DNA of 64,000 nucleotides from Paraconiothyrium sp. Pb-2020 (GCA_022419385.1 JAJUBI010000001.1:1550001-1614000); one strand, 5' to 3'. Shown: positions 33,805-44,665, counted from the first letter of the stretch. Notes: generated by a model not told the origin, from the sequence alone. Numbers and translations are program-made.

Positions 33805-34569
33805 TCAAGCCAGCTCTTTCCATATTCTAATGATCTGCAGCTTCTCCCACCCAGCCTGCTTTCCACTCGAACCCACGGCCTCAGCCATCCAGCCTGGGCC
33901 CCACTGCCGAATGCGCTCCTTAACGTGCTCCGGCTTGTTCTGCGCGCACAATAGCACGTATGCGACTCCTCGATCGTCACTCAGAATCTCCGGTATTTGC
34001 TCCAGCATCCGGTTTGTGACCACCATTCCGTCTTTTCCTCCAGCGTAGGATAGCTCCAATAAGTACGAATCTTGTTCGAAAGTCGTCTTCTTCTGGCCAT
34101 CCGGCAGACCATTGTAATTTTCATGTCGCGCAAAGTCCGGGAGCTCAGCGGGTACATATGGCGGATTGAAGATGAAGACATCTACAGAGTGAAGTCGCAA
34201 GCAGCTCGCCAGGTCGCCGTTGACCACATCAAGCGATATCGATGCGCGGTCCCCATGTTCTATGGTAGCAGTCCGGATAGTCTGCGCGGCAGCCTTGCAA
34301 GCGAAGCTGTTGATGTCAGTACCGATGGTTAGCACGTCCTGACGCCCAAATATCTGGTTCCCATTCGCAGCTGCGAATGCGAGAACTACTCCAGAACCAA
34401 CGCCAACTTCGAGAATCAGAGGCGGGGTGCTTTGCGCTTTGCTAAATCGCTCTTGCAGGAACGCAGCTTCCGAGCTTGACGAGAGCGTGTCAAGAAGCAG
34501 GAACGAGTCCTCTGCTGGCTCATATACGCGATCGAAGCAGACGTGGGAGGTCGAAGGCGTCGGCAGCAT
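33805..34569 (-). CDS. MTQ2: eRF1 glutamine methyltransferase catalytic subunit Mtq2 (HemK-like)
   Basis: A single exon of 254 residues from the first ATG at 34569; a longer reading would need a GTG start. The SAM-binding motif LEVGVGSGVVLAF is near residues 53-65, the second glycine/acid motif GTDIN near 83-87, and the catalytic NPPY near 135-138 (VFIFNPPYVPAEL). The start carries VYEPAEDSFLLLDTL, a hallmark of Mtq2/N6AMT1. Known role: with Trm112 it methylates the GGQ glutamine of eRF1. It is divergent from SDHAF3 with only 182 bp between start codons. Confidence 0.95.
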   Translation of the reverse strand: MLPTPSTSHVCFDRVYEPAEDSFLLLDTLSSSSEAAFLQERFSKAQSTPPLILEVGVGSGVVLAFAAANGNQIFGRQDVLTIGTDINSFACKAAAQTIRTATIEHGDRASISLDVVNGDLASCLRLHSVDVFIFNPPYVPAELPDFARHENYNGLPDGQKKTTFEQDSYLLELSYAGGKDGMVVTNRMLEQIPEILSDDRGVAYVLLCAQNKPEHVKERIRQWGPGWMAEAVGSSGKQAGWEKLQIIRIWKELA

Positions 34570-34751
34570 GGCGAAGAGGAGGGAGAAATTGTAGTTGCAT
34601 TTCGAATGGAGCACTTATGACAGGCTGCCCAATGGGAGACGTGCGTTGGTGCTTAGTCATTGAGCCGAGGTCGTCATCGACATCTTTCCTTCGCGATCTC
34701 GAGCCATGGCTTCCGTTTCACATCATCAATTTGAAGTTGTCGGTGAACAAG

Positions 34752-35286
34752 ATGAGGGTCTATAACCGCCTACTAGCTACTGCAGCGGATGCTGGTGCAT
34801 CGAAACTTCTCCGGCCGGTGCCAATGGCACTTCTACCACCAATCCCGCTCTACCGTCGTCTGTTACGAGCTCATCGCAAACTTCCTAGAGAAGAGCGTAC
34901 GCTAGGAGATTTATATGTCAAGGCTGAATTTCATGCACACAGGGATATTGACAACCCTGTCCACATTGTAAGACTTATCATATATTACCAGTTCGTCATA
35001 GCAGCTAAATAGTACGTCCAGGTTGGATTTCTTACTGAATGGCAGCTATATGCCCAGCAACTAGCGGGTGATGCGTGGAAAGGAGCTAAGATGGACAGAT
35101 CGAAGATAGATAAGATGAGCGGTACGCTACGTTTGCGAAGAATTCACGGTTCCGACTACTCAAGTGATGAATACTGACGTTGAAGTAGACCAGCAGATTG
35201 GCCAGTTGTACGAGTTGATGAACGCTATCCGCAAACAAGAGCTTGAGGATAATGATCTGGAGCATGGGTCTGGCAACGACAAGTAA
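34752..35286 (+). CDS. SDH7: Succinate dehydrogenase assembly factor 3 (Acn9/SDHAF3, LYR family)
   Basis: Three exons, join(34752..34967, 35022..35121, 35189..35286), 137 residues. The N-terminus is basic and hydroxylated (MRVYNRLLATAADAGASK), fitting a mitochondrial presequence. LLPPIPLYRRLLRAHRKLP contains the LYR motif; LGDLYVKAEFHAHRDIDNPVHI/VGFLTEWQLYAQQL spans the first intron, and SKIDKMSDQQIGQLYELM ends the domain. The acceptor at 35021 gives the conserved HIVGFLTEW; the earlier tag at 35012 would not. Known role: chaperone that helps insert Fe-S clusters into the SDH iron-sulfur subunit. Confidence 0.94.
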
Positions 35287-35660
35287 AGCGTTTGGCCCGC
35301 AGTCTTCACAACCAGGAGCAAGTCCTCTGGTAAGTGCTTCCACTGTCACGCTTCAGGTGGATCGACCGCAAACTTCAATCCTTCGATGTGGCTTGAATGA
35401 CACTCATGTCACTAATGGATGTGAAGGACATCCTAAGCTGCAAGCATGGAGTACAATCAGCAATTATAATTGACATACAAACTGCGCATACTTCAAGTTA
35501 ACACCCGCAACTTCACTCCCCCCGAAACACTCACTCCTCTTCTACCAGGGTCTCAAAGCCGTTTCAAGGACTGTTTCCTTACCTGGTCCCGAACAGCATT
35601 CTTGATCATACCCCGGGCCGTTTTCCACTCTCATCCAATACCCACGGAGGACTCGCGCGA
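35287..35660. other. Intergenic region, 374 bp
   Basis: Spacer between SDHAF3 and the Cys-rich gene, both rightward. No gene or repeat recognised; presumably the promoter of the latter. Confidence 0.35.
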
Positions 35661-36278
35661 ATGTGTCTCTGCACGCAATACGATTCGCCAACCTGTGGAC
35701 ACTCATGGACCTCGATGACCGAGCCGTGTGGTTATGGTCAAGATCTCCTAAATTGCCCCAACAGACAGACCGTTAATTATTCTGTCGCACCACCGTACAC
35801 TTGCCCTACATGCAATGGCGGTTTCGCCGATGGAGAGACGCTCCAGATGATCCAGGGCCCCTGGGGCTGCAATCAATTGGTTCGTAATCATTATGGCGGA
35901 GACTTCGCGGTCGGCAATGCCTGGGCTGGCTCGTTTGCCGTACCGCAAATTTGGTCTGGTCATTACTTGCGCGGTGGTGGCTTCAATGAAGGGGATACTA
36001 GGATTTCCGGTCCGTGCAGTGGTGCTGTACTCACATATGGACCGCCAGTCACTACATGCGCATCTCTGGGAACGGTTTCTAACCAGCAGATGCTCTGCAA
36101 CGAACCCTACATTAGCGCTTGCTACGACGATCCTCTTTACGACTGTTATGATAACGGTCGGCGCAGACGATACTACGATGGGCATGGTTACGGTGACAGG
36201 AGAGGCCAGCGGAAGCATGACTACCAGTACAAATACCGCAGGTCGACACGCGATGGGCAGGGGTGCTCTATCATGTGA
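35661..36278 (+). CDS. Cysteine-rich small protein ending in a CaaX box; function unknown
   Basis: A single exon of 205 residues. It has about 18 cysteines (MCLCTQYDSPTCGHSW, CPNRQ, YTCPTCNGGF, PISACYDDPLYDCYD region), many Gly/Tyr/Arg near the end, and no signal peptide or membrane segment. The last four residues are CSIM, a good CaaX prenylation signal preceded by a basic/polar stretch. Paired CxxC sets suggest metal binding in the first half. I do not recognise the family. The frame and ATG are clear, and the reading keeps protein-like composition throughout, but no homolog can be confirmed here. Confidence 0.65.
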   Translation: MCLCTQYDSPTCGHSWTSMTEPCGYGQDLLNCPNRQTVNYSVAPPYTCPTCNGGFADGETLQMIQGPWGCNQLVRNHYGGDFAVGNAWAGSFAVPQIWSGHYLRGGGFNEGDTRISGPCSGAVLTYGPPVTTCASLGTVSNQQMLCNEPYISACYDDPLYDCYDNGRRRRYYDGHGYGDRRGQRKHDYQYKYRRSTRDGQGCSIM

Positions 36279-36957
36279 AGGCTTCGCAGTTGGGTTGGGC
36301 CTGTGCGGCAAGGGCGATTATTGTGTTATCGGGACAGGTAGATATATTTTTCGGTACTAGAGTCTACTTCATTGTACGCTGATGGAAGCCAGCGAGGATT
36401 TGCTTTCTGCGTTAACACTCTTGAGGGGATGTTCTACTCCTGGCGGACAGCCAGCCAGCTTCCAGCTTTTGTATGTCGCCATCATATGGTCGATTCGGCA
36501 ATACAATCGATACCATGTATCCACCTGACTACTCTTCCGAAGACGTGCATTAATCTGAGGATCATGTACGTGACTCTCGCTGCAATAGAGCTAAATCTGC
36601 GTTCGGGATTTGGTCCGGACTGCCGATGCCAGCGACACCAGCCCCGCGAAACATCAGACACGTCAGGAACCTGAGCTACCACTTTGCAGTCTCCACCCTC
36701 GCCTGGGTTCCTGGTGACGCGCACTTGCACTCTCGACCAGCCTCTATACTACACATCCTTCGCAGGCAGCAATCGCGCATTCGAAACGTAGCATCTTCAC
36801 ACATTCCAGCTGTCCTGTTTGCTAGGCATCCAGCGGGGCAGACGTCACCCCCCCAGTACAAAGCTCCTACATCTAGCTACCCAGGCCTGGAGCTCCAAAC
36901 GATCCACTCTGCTTTAGTGACTAGACTTGCCACTGCCTGCGCGCCCAGATAAACACC
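36279..36957. other. Intergenic region, 0.7 kb
   Basis: Between the CaaX protein and PKR1. A 109-codon frame at 36626-36952 runs up to the PKR1 start but shows no motif; I take this stretch as PKR1 promoter and 5' UTR. Confidence 0.35.
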
Positions 36958-37575
36958 ATGGCGTCCGTCGCTACCTTCTTCGAGAACCTCTGGCTCTCAA
37001 TCTTTGAGCCTGGCCCGACAGCTACCCTCCTTATCGCAACAAATGCCTCTTTCGCCGCGCTCCAACTACTTTTCTTCGCCCTCCTGATCGCGACGAACAG
37101 CATACACTTCTACATCTTGTCTATACTCTGCGGGGGACTTTGGTACGCGATCAACTGGTTCGCGACCGAGATCCGCGCTGCACAAGCGAAGGAGGAGGAG
37201 GCGAAGCGGATCAGAGGCGCGAAACGCGACAGAGAAAAGGGCAAGGCGAATGCGCGGGACGGAGATGCTATGGATTCCGGCGACGACACAGAGGTCGAGA
37301 CCGAAGTAGACGAGAAGCAGAAGCCCAAGATACGAGCGCAGCCAGCTCGCCCGTCGCGCCCCGAGACGGAGAGCACTGTGTTTGTGGAGAAGCCTGTGGA
37401 GAGCGTGGCGACGCTGAGAGGCAGCACGCCGATTGCGAGCTCGGGCGCAAGCTCCGGACTGAAGCCTGTGCCGGACGAGAATGTCAAGCAGAGAAGGAGT
37501 TTGGGGGAGTCGACGGGCGATTTGAGCACGGACAGCGAGTGGGAGAAGCTGTCGCAGGACTCTGGCGATAGATGA
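36958..37575 (+). CDS. PKR1: V-ATPase assembly factor Pkr1
   Basis: One exon, 205 residues, ATG in the context accATGgcg. Residues ~15-70 carry the Pkr1 core: SIFEPGPTATLLIATNASFAALQ followed by two membrane helices (LQLLFFALLIATNSIHFYIL, SILCGGLWYAINWF). The remainder is an acidic/basic charged, Ser-rich cytosolic tail with KEEEAKRIRGAKRDREKGK and a DSEWEKLSQDSGDR end. The tail is longer than in yeast Pkr1 (122 residues), which is usual in filamentous fungi. Known role: ER membrane protein that aids assembly of the V-ATPase Vo sector. Confidence 0.92.
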   Translation: MASVATFFENLWLSIFEPGPTATLLIATNASFAALQLLFFALLIATNSIHFYILSILCGGLWYAINWFATEIRAAQAKEEEAKRIRGAKRDREKGKANARDGDAMDSGDDTEVETEVDEKQKPKIRAQPARPSRPETESTVFVEKPVESVATLRGSTPIASSGASSGLKPVPDENVKQRRSLGESTGDLSTDSEWEKLSQDSGDR

Positions 37576-38118
37576 GGGATTGGATACCCCCGGGCTTGGG
37601 CTACAAGATGATTGTCTACTCAAGTATCAGTGGAGCTTGTTCTATGAACCACTTAGGCGCGCAATTCATTCATGATCGTCATCACATGACAGCGCGATTG
37701 TCCCATATAGTAGGCCGTGAAACTCGTGCGAGAGGGTTAAGCACATCACGAAGTCTACGAGAAAGACTCAAAAAGGGTACGATCCTACAGGACAGTAAAC
37801 ATATCCAAGCGCGACGGCGGCAGCATAACATATCCAGGCGCTGCTGCCCAGTGTGGCTCGCCGCGTGTCCGCTCGCCTAAACCAGCGATTGCTGCCCCGC
37901 GGTGATGCATCGGTGCAGCCGCCCGCTGATCCATCACAGTACGCCGCTCCTCGAAACATACAGTCTGCCACGCCGGATGTGAATTGCGCACGCCACCCAA
38001 ATGAAACTCCGCCGCCTAATTCCCGACCACCGCTCAAGTGCTCCACGATTCCCGTCTCGAGCTCGTCCTTGATCTCCCTGCCACTGCATCCAGCGACGAT
38101 CCCCCTCCAACCTTGACC
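37576..38118. other. Intergenic region, 0.54 kb
   Basis: Between PKR1 and the AMSH-type gene, both rightward. No gene recognised. It holds the promoter of the AMSH-type gene. Confidence 0.35.
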
Positions 38119-39920
38119 ATGGCATCCCTCGGCGCGCCTCTGAGCGTGCAGGAGCTCACGGATCAGGCGTCAAAGTACGAGTACAATGCGTATATTCCCC
38201 TGCGGAACTGGTTGCGCACGGCGAGTATGATGCACAAGCAGGTGCATAGCTCTACTGGCTTGAACGTAGTTGCGCCAGCTAATGGCTCCAGGCGCAAGTG
38301 TATGCCGCGGAAGGGAACGACCCACAAACATATCTGCTGTTGTACAGACACGCGAACCTTGTGCTCGAACACCTTACGAACCATCCGGAGAAAAACGTCC
38401 CTGAGAATCGTAAAGCCCTGGGTGCTGCGACCGCGGCCGTAGGATCCGACATCCAGAAGTTAGAGGATATACGGCCACGCATAAAAAAGAGGCATGAGCA
38501 ATACGAAGCAAAAATGAAAGCACAGCAAAACGCTTTACAATCGTTAGAAGGGAAGAGCGTGCGACTTGTCCCCCAGGGATTGGATGGTCCGTCGCGGGCA
38601 GCAGACGGAAGTAGTCATGAGAAGCAAACCTTGGATGCTGTGGGAAACAAGACGCTGGCGGCGAAACTGGCACAAAGAGAAGTGAGAAGAAGAGATGCTG
38701 CTCGGAGAAGTATCCGGCAAGCTGGTGTGTCGGAAGAGGAAGAGAGTGAGCGGAGAACAGGTGGCATGTGGGGAGATTGGGAGAAAGAGCTTAGGCATCA
38801 GAGTGCGGAAGCGGATAGTGATCTTTCGGCTCAGCTCCAGGAGGTAGCACGTATGCAAAACAACGGTCATCAGGTATCGACTTACACGGTATGTAGCTGT
38901 TGAAATTCAAGGCACGAAACTGACATTCACAGCCGCTAAACTCCGAGACCTCTCCTCCATACCACTACCCTTCAGTACCAGGGAAACAAGGTCTGTGGAC
39001 AGAGACATATCCACAAAATGTTTTAAAGCCTCATGCGCCTGCTCGACCACCAAAAGAGCATCTTCCCCCGTCCTACGATTCCTTTGCTATCCCACCCGCA
39101 CTTCCACCGAAACCCCCTAGGCAGCTCACTCCCAGGTTACTTTCTGAACGGCAGCCACCACCACCACCAATACCAGGTAAATATGCCGACGCCGCACCAT
39201 ATGCACCTCCCGTGCCTGGAAAAATACCTTCCGCCCCGCAAAACGACACCCTGACCACCGAGCTGGACGAGTTCACCTTTAAGCCCGCCGCGTATCTAGA
39301 AAGCGGAGCCCCACTCCGCACCATCTTTCTCCCCACCCCCCTACGCAAACATTTCCTCACCGCCGCGTCTGCCAACACTCGCCTCAACCTCGAGACGTGC
39401 GGTATGTTGTGTGGTATACTGAAGAACAACGCTCTGTTCATCACTCGTCTGGTGATTCCCGCTCAGACGAGCACCAGCGACACATGCGAGATGACGAACG
39501 AGAGCGATCTGTTCGATTACTGTGATAAAGAAGAGTTGATGGTACTGGGCTGGATACACACACATCCGAGCCAGACGTGCTTTATGAGTTCGAGGGACCT
39601 GCACACTCATGTCGGGTATCAGGTGATGATGCCTGAATCTATCGCTATCGTGTGTGCACCGTCGAAATCGCCTAGGCATGTCCTTCCCTTACTTTTATTT
39701 TTTCCGAACACGTGAACAATGAGGCTGACGAGGTCACAGCTGGGGATGCTTCCGCCTCACAGATCCGCCGGGCAAACAGGCGATACTTAACTGCAGTCGG
39801 CCCGGCATATTTCATCCGCATGATGTGGATAATATATATACCGAGGCGTTGAAGCCGGGCCATGTGGTGGAGCTAGATAATGGGCCTTTGGAGGTGGTGG
39901 ATATGCGCCCGAAGCGGTAA
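38119..39920 (+). CDS. AMSH/STAMBP-type JAMM deubiquitinase (Sst2-like)
   Basis: Four exons, join(38119..38241, 38292..38873, 38933..39675, 39740..39920), 542 residues. The N-terminus (LSVQELTDQASKYEYNAYIPLRNWLRTA ... QTYLLLYRHANLVLEHL) is the USP8/AMSH dimerisation (MIT-like) domain. A Pro-rich linker carries PPSY, a WW-binding PPxY motif. The JAMM site is complete: E389 in LNLETCGML, then GWIHTHPSQTCFMSSRDLHTH with H444, H446 and D457. The third intron uses a GC donor (AG/GCATGT ... CACAG, 39676-39739), needed to reach WGCFRLTDPPGKQ and the AMSH-specific zinc-site end GIFHPHD. Role: K63-ubiquitin hydrolysis at endosomes. Confidence 0.93.
39676..39739 (+). other. GC-AG intron in the AMSH-type gene
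   Basis: The donor is AG/GCATGT and the acceptor GTCACAG/C, with a CTGAC branch about 13 nt before. A GT donor at 39679 would give the wrong phase. The joined reading SPS/WGCFRLTDPPG matches AMSH proteins, so GC-AG splicing is the best model. Confidence 0.8.
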
Positions 39921-40397
39921 CCCTATGGATCATCAGGAAATTATGCAGACATGATGGAGAGCGCTCATAGCATTCATAGCGAGGCGATTAGTCGCAATCT
40001 GTGGCCTAAAGTTATCTGACTTTAGACGCAAATGAATTGTGAGACAGGATTGTTGGATCAAGGTCACCCAAACTACGCCTGTGTCACGATTGCGACCTGA
40101 TAGCGGAAAGCGTTATTCCAAGGTCCTTATTGAATGAAGCCCTTAGATGTATTTGTGACGGTGGCATCTCAAAGTGTTTGTATTTGTGTGATCATGTCAA
40201 AGTGAAAAGTCAAATGGTGACCTGCCTTAGGACGTCTATATCCCTGATGACCTACACCGTATCCCTTATCCCAGGCGTGAATTCCCTCTTCGACGCCTTG
40301 CTAGCTCGTATATATTAACCCATCAGGTAACGTAACAAAACAATCATGATCTCCGTCTCTTCCAAGATAGCTGAGGACCCAGCCCTCCCACTTAATT
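39921..40397. other. Convergent 3' intergenic region
   Basis: About 480 bp between the AMSH-type gene (+) and AMMECR1 (-). A frame at 40346 is antisense to AMMECR1. Nothing else seen. Confidence 0.35.
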
Positions 40398-41389
40398 TTA
40401 CTCCTCCATACCCCCCTCAACCCACGCCCTCCACTCCTCCCACTCCCGATACTCCAACTTCACCTGCCTCCCTTGGTACCTCACAACGTTCAACTCGACT
40501 TTACTCCACTCGTCTTTGCGCCCGCTCCACCCCGCCTTTCGCATTAAGCTCACCAGCGTCTCCTCCTTCGTCCAGCCTTGCTCTTTTGCGACGTCTGGCA
40601 GATACGTGGAGCCGTAGCGGCGGCCGTGGTATGTGAATGCTATACGCAGGCCGTGCGTGCCGATGGTCCAGTAAAGGGGGTCGGAGACGGGCTCAAAGTC
40701 TGTGAGGAGCGTAACGCCACATTCAAGGGTATGAAGCTCGGATTTGGAGATGGGGTTGAAGCGGGTGTCTTCGAGGGCGCTGTGAGATGCGTCAGTCTCT
40801 TTCGTGTATATGCCATAAACGATTCCCGGTTTGAAAGCCAGAGAAGGAAAACTCACGATATGATAGCATACTGGCGAAGTCCCCTGTCCAGTTCCTGTGC
40901 CTCAAAGGTCCCGATGCAGCCTCGTAACCTCTTCTCGGTTAGTCTCGTTCCATTTGACCTCTGTACCACATTCCACGTCACGAATAGCGGCGTCGCTGTC
41001 TCGATCTCTGCTTTCCGCGCGCGTCTGCCCAGGGAGAAGAAACTGCTGCGACTACTGTTCTTGCTTGTTGCAGAGCTGGCCTCGCTTACGCCACTGGGCG
41101 TGGAGCTTGTGCTTTGCACGCTCGACGAGCTGGTGGTTGCTGGTGAAGGCGCGAGGAGGCGCGAAACAGCAGCAGGGCGATATGGTGATCCATCTGTCGC
41201 ATTGGATGCAGCATCAACGTCTTCGTCTTCAACAATGTCGTCTCCTGGCGCGTTGGGATCAGGCGCAGAAGGCTCTGCGTTATACTTTCCCCAGAGCTCT
41301 TCGACTTGTTGTAGATTCAGTGCCGCGCGGTTCTCTAGGTTTGCAGACAGTGTCTCGAAGCAGTAGGCGCAATGGGCTTGAGTGGCCAT
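40398..41389 (-). CDS. AMMECR1 family protein
   Basis: Two exons, complement(40398..40779, 40857..41389), 304 residues from the ATG at 41389 (MATQAHCAYCFETL). An insert of ~70 Ser/Thr/Asp-rich residues separates the N-terminal piece from LFVTWNV. The AMMECR1 signature LRGCIGTFEAQEL is present, followed after the 77-nt intron by ALEDTRFNPISKSEL, ECGVTLLTDFEP, IAFTYHGRRYGSTYLPDVAKEQGW and the C-terminal VKLEYREW. It is a conserved eukaryotic protein of unknown biochemical role; links to ubiquitin-ligase substrate reception have been proposed in animals. The next gene on this strand is RPL29. Confidence 0.92.
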
Positions 41390-42353
41390 GGCAGATGGGG
41401 AAAGCTTGTCGGCTGATATGTTGCCTGTGTAGGATGACGACGAGAGGCCAGGCACCGTAGGCTAGTACGAGCACTTCAGGGCTGAGTTGTCTCGCCAGGG
41501 ACGGATCGGCGTGAGGTCAACGCTGTGCGTTCACCCTGTCCGAGGTGCGGACGGCAAGAGCATCAAAAGTTTGGCTGTCGTTGTGCTGTTGTCGGATGCT
41601 CTTGCGTCGCGTCCAGAAAGAGGAAGAGTAGGAGGGAGGGATGGTGGGTGGTGGGGGTCGACGACGTACCCCGGCTTGAGCCCGGCGACCGCAAGAGCGA
41701 AGTGCTCGCAGGAGGAGGTTGGCCAACTCACGTGTAACGTGAACATCCATCACAGGGGTTATTTGTGCACGCGACGGTCATATCGGCTAACAGACTTGCA
41801 TTGATATATCATCCTGGCAGGGAAGCCATCCCGGATGCCTTTGAGCGGGAGTGGCGCCAACGGTAGAAGCCCGAACTTCTTGCTTCCGTTGTCGACACCC
41901 AGAGGCCTTATAGACCCTAAGTCTAGATCCACTAGAACAATATGTAACGCCATCTCCATGCACTCCGCTCCTTACGGAACAAAGGGCAAGTGTTTGGTAA
42001 TGATAGCGTATCAATCTTGGCACGAAGATTTTCCTTCAGCAATTCGAGCATGGGAAAGCTCTGGTGCTGTACACACAAATGCCATTTGGGAGTGGACCCG
42101 TGCTTTCAAGAAGCCATTGCGAGGGACAACGAAGAGGAGCGACCGGAGTAGAAGAGCCTATAGGTTAGTGGAGACACATCACATACTCGTGCCTGCGGGG
42201 TTTTGGACTTGTTCATTGCCGCGTCATCCTATCCTGAACCCGCTTCCCGATGTCAGCTCGAAGCCGTCATTGAAGACCTTTATGCCATTGACGCCAGCCA
42301 AATGTTTCATTGTGAATGGAAAGCCGTCCCCGTCGTCCGTCATCGATCGTTCC
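41390..42353. other. Intergenic region between two leftward genes
   Basis: About 0.96 kb between RPL29 (3' side) and AMMECR1 (5' side). A 224-codon frame on the plus strand at 41835-42509 enters RPL29 antisense and has no ATG-linked motif; I take it as chance. Confidence 0.4.
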
Positions 42354-42782
42354 CTATGCCGCATCGCGCTTGCCCTCCTTCACCTCCTTCTGTGCCGATG
42401 TCAGTATCATGTACGATCTGCGGGATCCAAAGATAGCGCACCAGAGCGCGCATGGTGCCGTGCAGAGCATGCCTGTGGTTACGTCGGAACTTGGGGTCGG
42501 TTCCCTTGAGCGAAGGGTATCGGTGAGTCTTAGGCTTCTTGATACTGTAGGAAGCAATCCCGTCAGCAATCGTGGTACATGTTTTCGATCGTTATTGCAA
42601 GCGTGTTGTGCGAAATCTCGAGAGATGTGCAGGGTGCTCGCGAGGCAAAGAGGCGGAGGCTGCGTACCCGTTCCTGTGGTTCTTCTTCGACTGATTGTGC
42701 TGGGACGAGTTCTTTGACTCTGTGTTGTGTTAACCTAACCACCTTACAGTTTTCCTTGTGTGGACGGTAACGTACTGGCCAT
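42354..42782 (-). CDS. RPL29: 60S ribosomal protein L29 (eL29), four small exons
   Basis: Four exons, complement(42354..42389, 42442..42544, 42668..42719, 42776..42782), 65 residues. The first exon is 7 nt (ATG GCC A). The spliced reading is MAKSKNSSQHNQSKKNHRNG/IKKPKTHRYPSLKGTDPKF, then RRNHRHALHGTMRAL and KEVKEGKRDAA, which is eL29 from end to end. Introns are 56, 123 and 52 nt with good GTRYGY donors and YAG acceptors. No single frame would show it, and a 224-codon chance frame covers it on the other strand. It sits on the 60S surface near the exit side. Intron richness is usual for ribosomal genes. Confidence 0.95.
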
Positions 42783-44665
42783 GGCGACGGTGTTGGTGGT
42801 CGAATTGGCTGGATGAGATCGTGAACGGGATTGGTGTCGCGAGAATCAATGACCGCGCTTGAGTGTGGCCGCTCGCTTAGCAAGCCACGCCAAATCCTCA
42901 AACAGTTTAGCGCCTTATGCTCACAGGTGTTGCCATTACTCGCACTCGTTTATTTCGTGTAATATATAAACGTGACGACATTTGCCTGCAATTGCTCCCG
43001 TTTGCACATCTTTGAAAAGATTTCCTGTCGTTCAAAAACCTTGGGGCTTCGGCTACAACACAATCACAGTCATTTTCATGTCAGTTAGGCTGCTGGATCG
43101 TCTGCTCACGAACATGCCTCTGTTAGAACTATGTCTAGACATTGGTCTGCAAAGGTCTTCTCGGATATTTATATCGACCAGACTAACAGCGGTGGAAAGA
43201 TCGATCATATCAGTCGCTTAGACAGATTCCTCCACCTCGCACAGCAGCTATGAATCACTAGAGCCCGGCGCTCATCCCAGTGACATCGCTTTGAATACCG
43301 TATATGACACACAATCTCGACGACATCTGTATAGTGAAAGTCACTTCGCAGTCCTCGATGATATCGTTCCTCCTCGGCTCCGAAGAGCTACATGCGTACA
43401 GACGCTTCTTGGCTCTCTTATGATTCTTGCAGCTTTCGACTGTCCAAAAGACGCTGCTTAGCCAGTATATCTCTGTTGCTTGCGGAAAGCGCTTTGTTCA
43501 GCGGTCTCACAGAGCTGGTCACCTGGCGTACGTTCAAGTATGAGGACGCGTTGCGCCGCCCGAGTAGAATTATGGACGCAGAGAAGATTTGTTTAACATT
43601 CTTCTATCACTAGCATGATCAGGAGTTCTGCAAGAGAAGAATAACTGCTTCTGAGCTGAAGGGAGAGCATTTATTCGACATGGTTGACATAGCAAGGTCG
43701 CAACAATGCTCGCTTTAGTCGGTGTTGCATCGAAGCTATCCACACGCGAGTGGTGCGATGCGTGAAGCGCGAGCCAGGCCTCTTGTGTGGATAGTTGTAC
43801 ATGTACATTATGATGAACCTGCAAATGATTGACTAAGCATGCAAGAACCTCGGAATTGTATCTTCAGAACAGAGGCTGGAGACCTTGTTGTGATGTTGCC
43901 CGAACTTCAATTCTCCATATCGAAGAATGGGAAATTTCTATTGTGGATATTCTGCCAGTTACGGTGCCGCAGCGAAGGGGAGGATGTCGGTGACATGCAA
44001 CATCCAACCTCGCGTTATCGCCATAGCCCGCTCTCGACCATAGCGATTCAAGGTCCTGAATCCTTCGACAGCATATCAGAGAGCTACGTCGCTGAACGAA
44101 AGCAAAAGTAAACGCCCAAGCAGCGACGATTTTACGGCGTAGCGTGGAATCAGAAACGCCTCACCTTACACAATCTGTTACCCAGAGTTCAGAAGATGTT
44201 TCGAAAGCACATTGGTGAACTCTTACAGGTGGCAGAGAAAGTGGAACTCCGGAATTACCAAGCGAAGGTACCAGCTTTGCAGGTTATCCAAGCGCATACA
44301 ATTGGAGCAAGTCCGGGGAGGGCATGGCTCACTGCCCACGGACGTTAGTGCTGGTATCTATTACCACAGTTACTACAGTGGAGGTGAGGGAATCGCATGT
44401 ACGGGAAGGGTATCCATAAGTACAGGAGGGGGGCCCGTTGGCATTAAGACCGCTAGGAAGTCAACAAGACGATGTCGTGTGCATGTTCTATGGCGCTTCT
44501 ATAGTTTTCGCCTCTCACCGCGCTCAAAGTATGGCGCTCAGTAGACAGGTTGTACCGTGTGATGGCAATGAATTTCAACAGCTACCCAGCGAGCTGAACG
44601 ATGCAATTTCGTGGTGTACGATCGCAGGGTCTTATTGCGGTCTCTCCCACCCACGCTTCTTCGCT
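42783..44665. other. Gene-poor region, 1.9 kb
   Basis: Between RPL29 and the MFS gene. Open frames are 60-110 codons, none with a motif, most without a plausible start. I looked for RPL29-like small exons and found none. It includes the RPL29 promoter next to 42783. Confidence 0.4.

Noticed and set aside
41835..42509. 224-codon open frame on the plus strand
   Set aside because: It runs antisense across the RPL29 exons, begins without good context, and has no motif; RPL29 on the minus strand explains the sequence.
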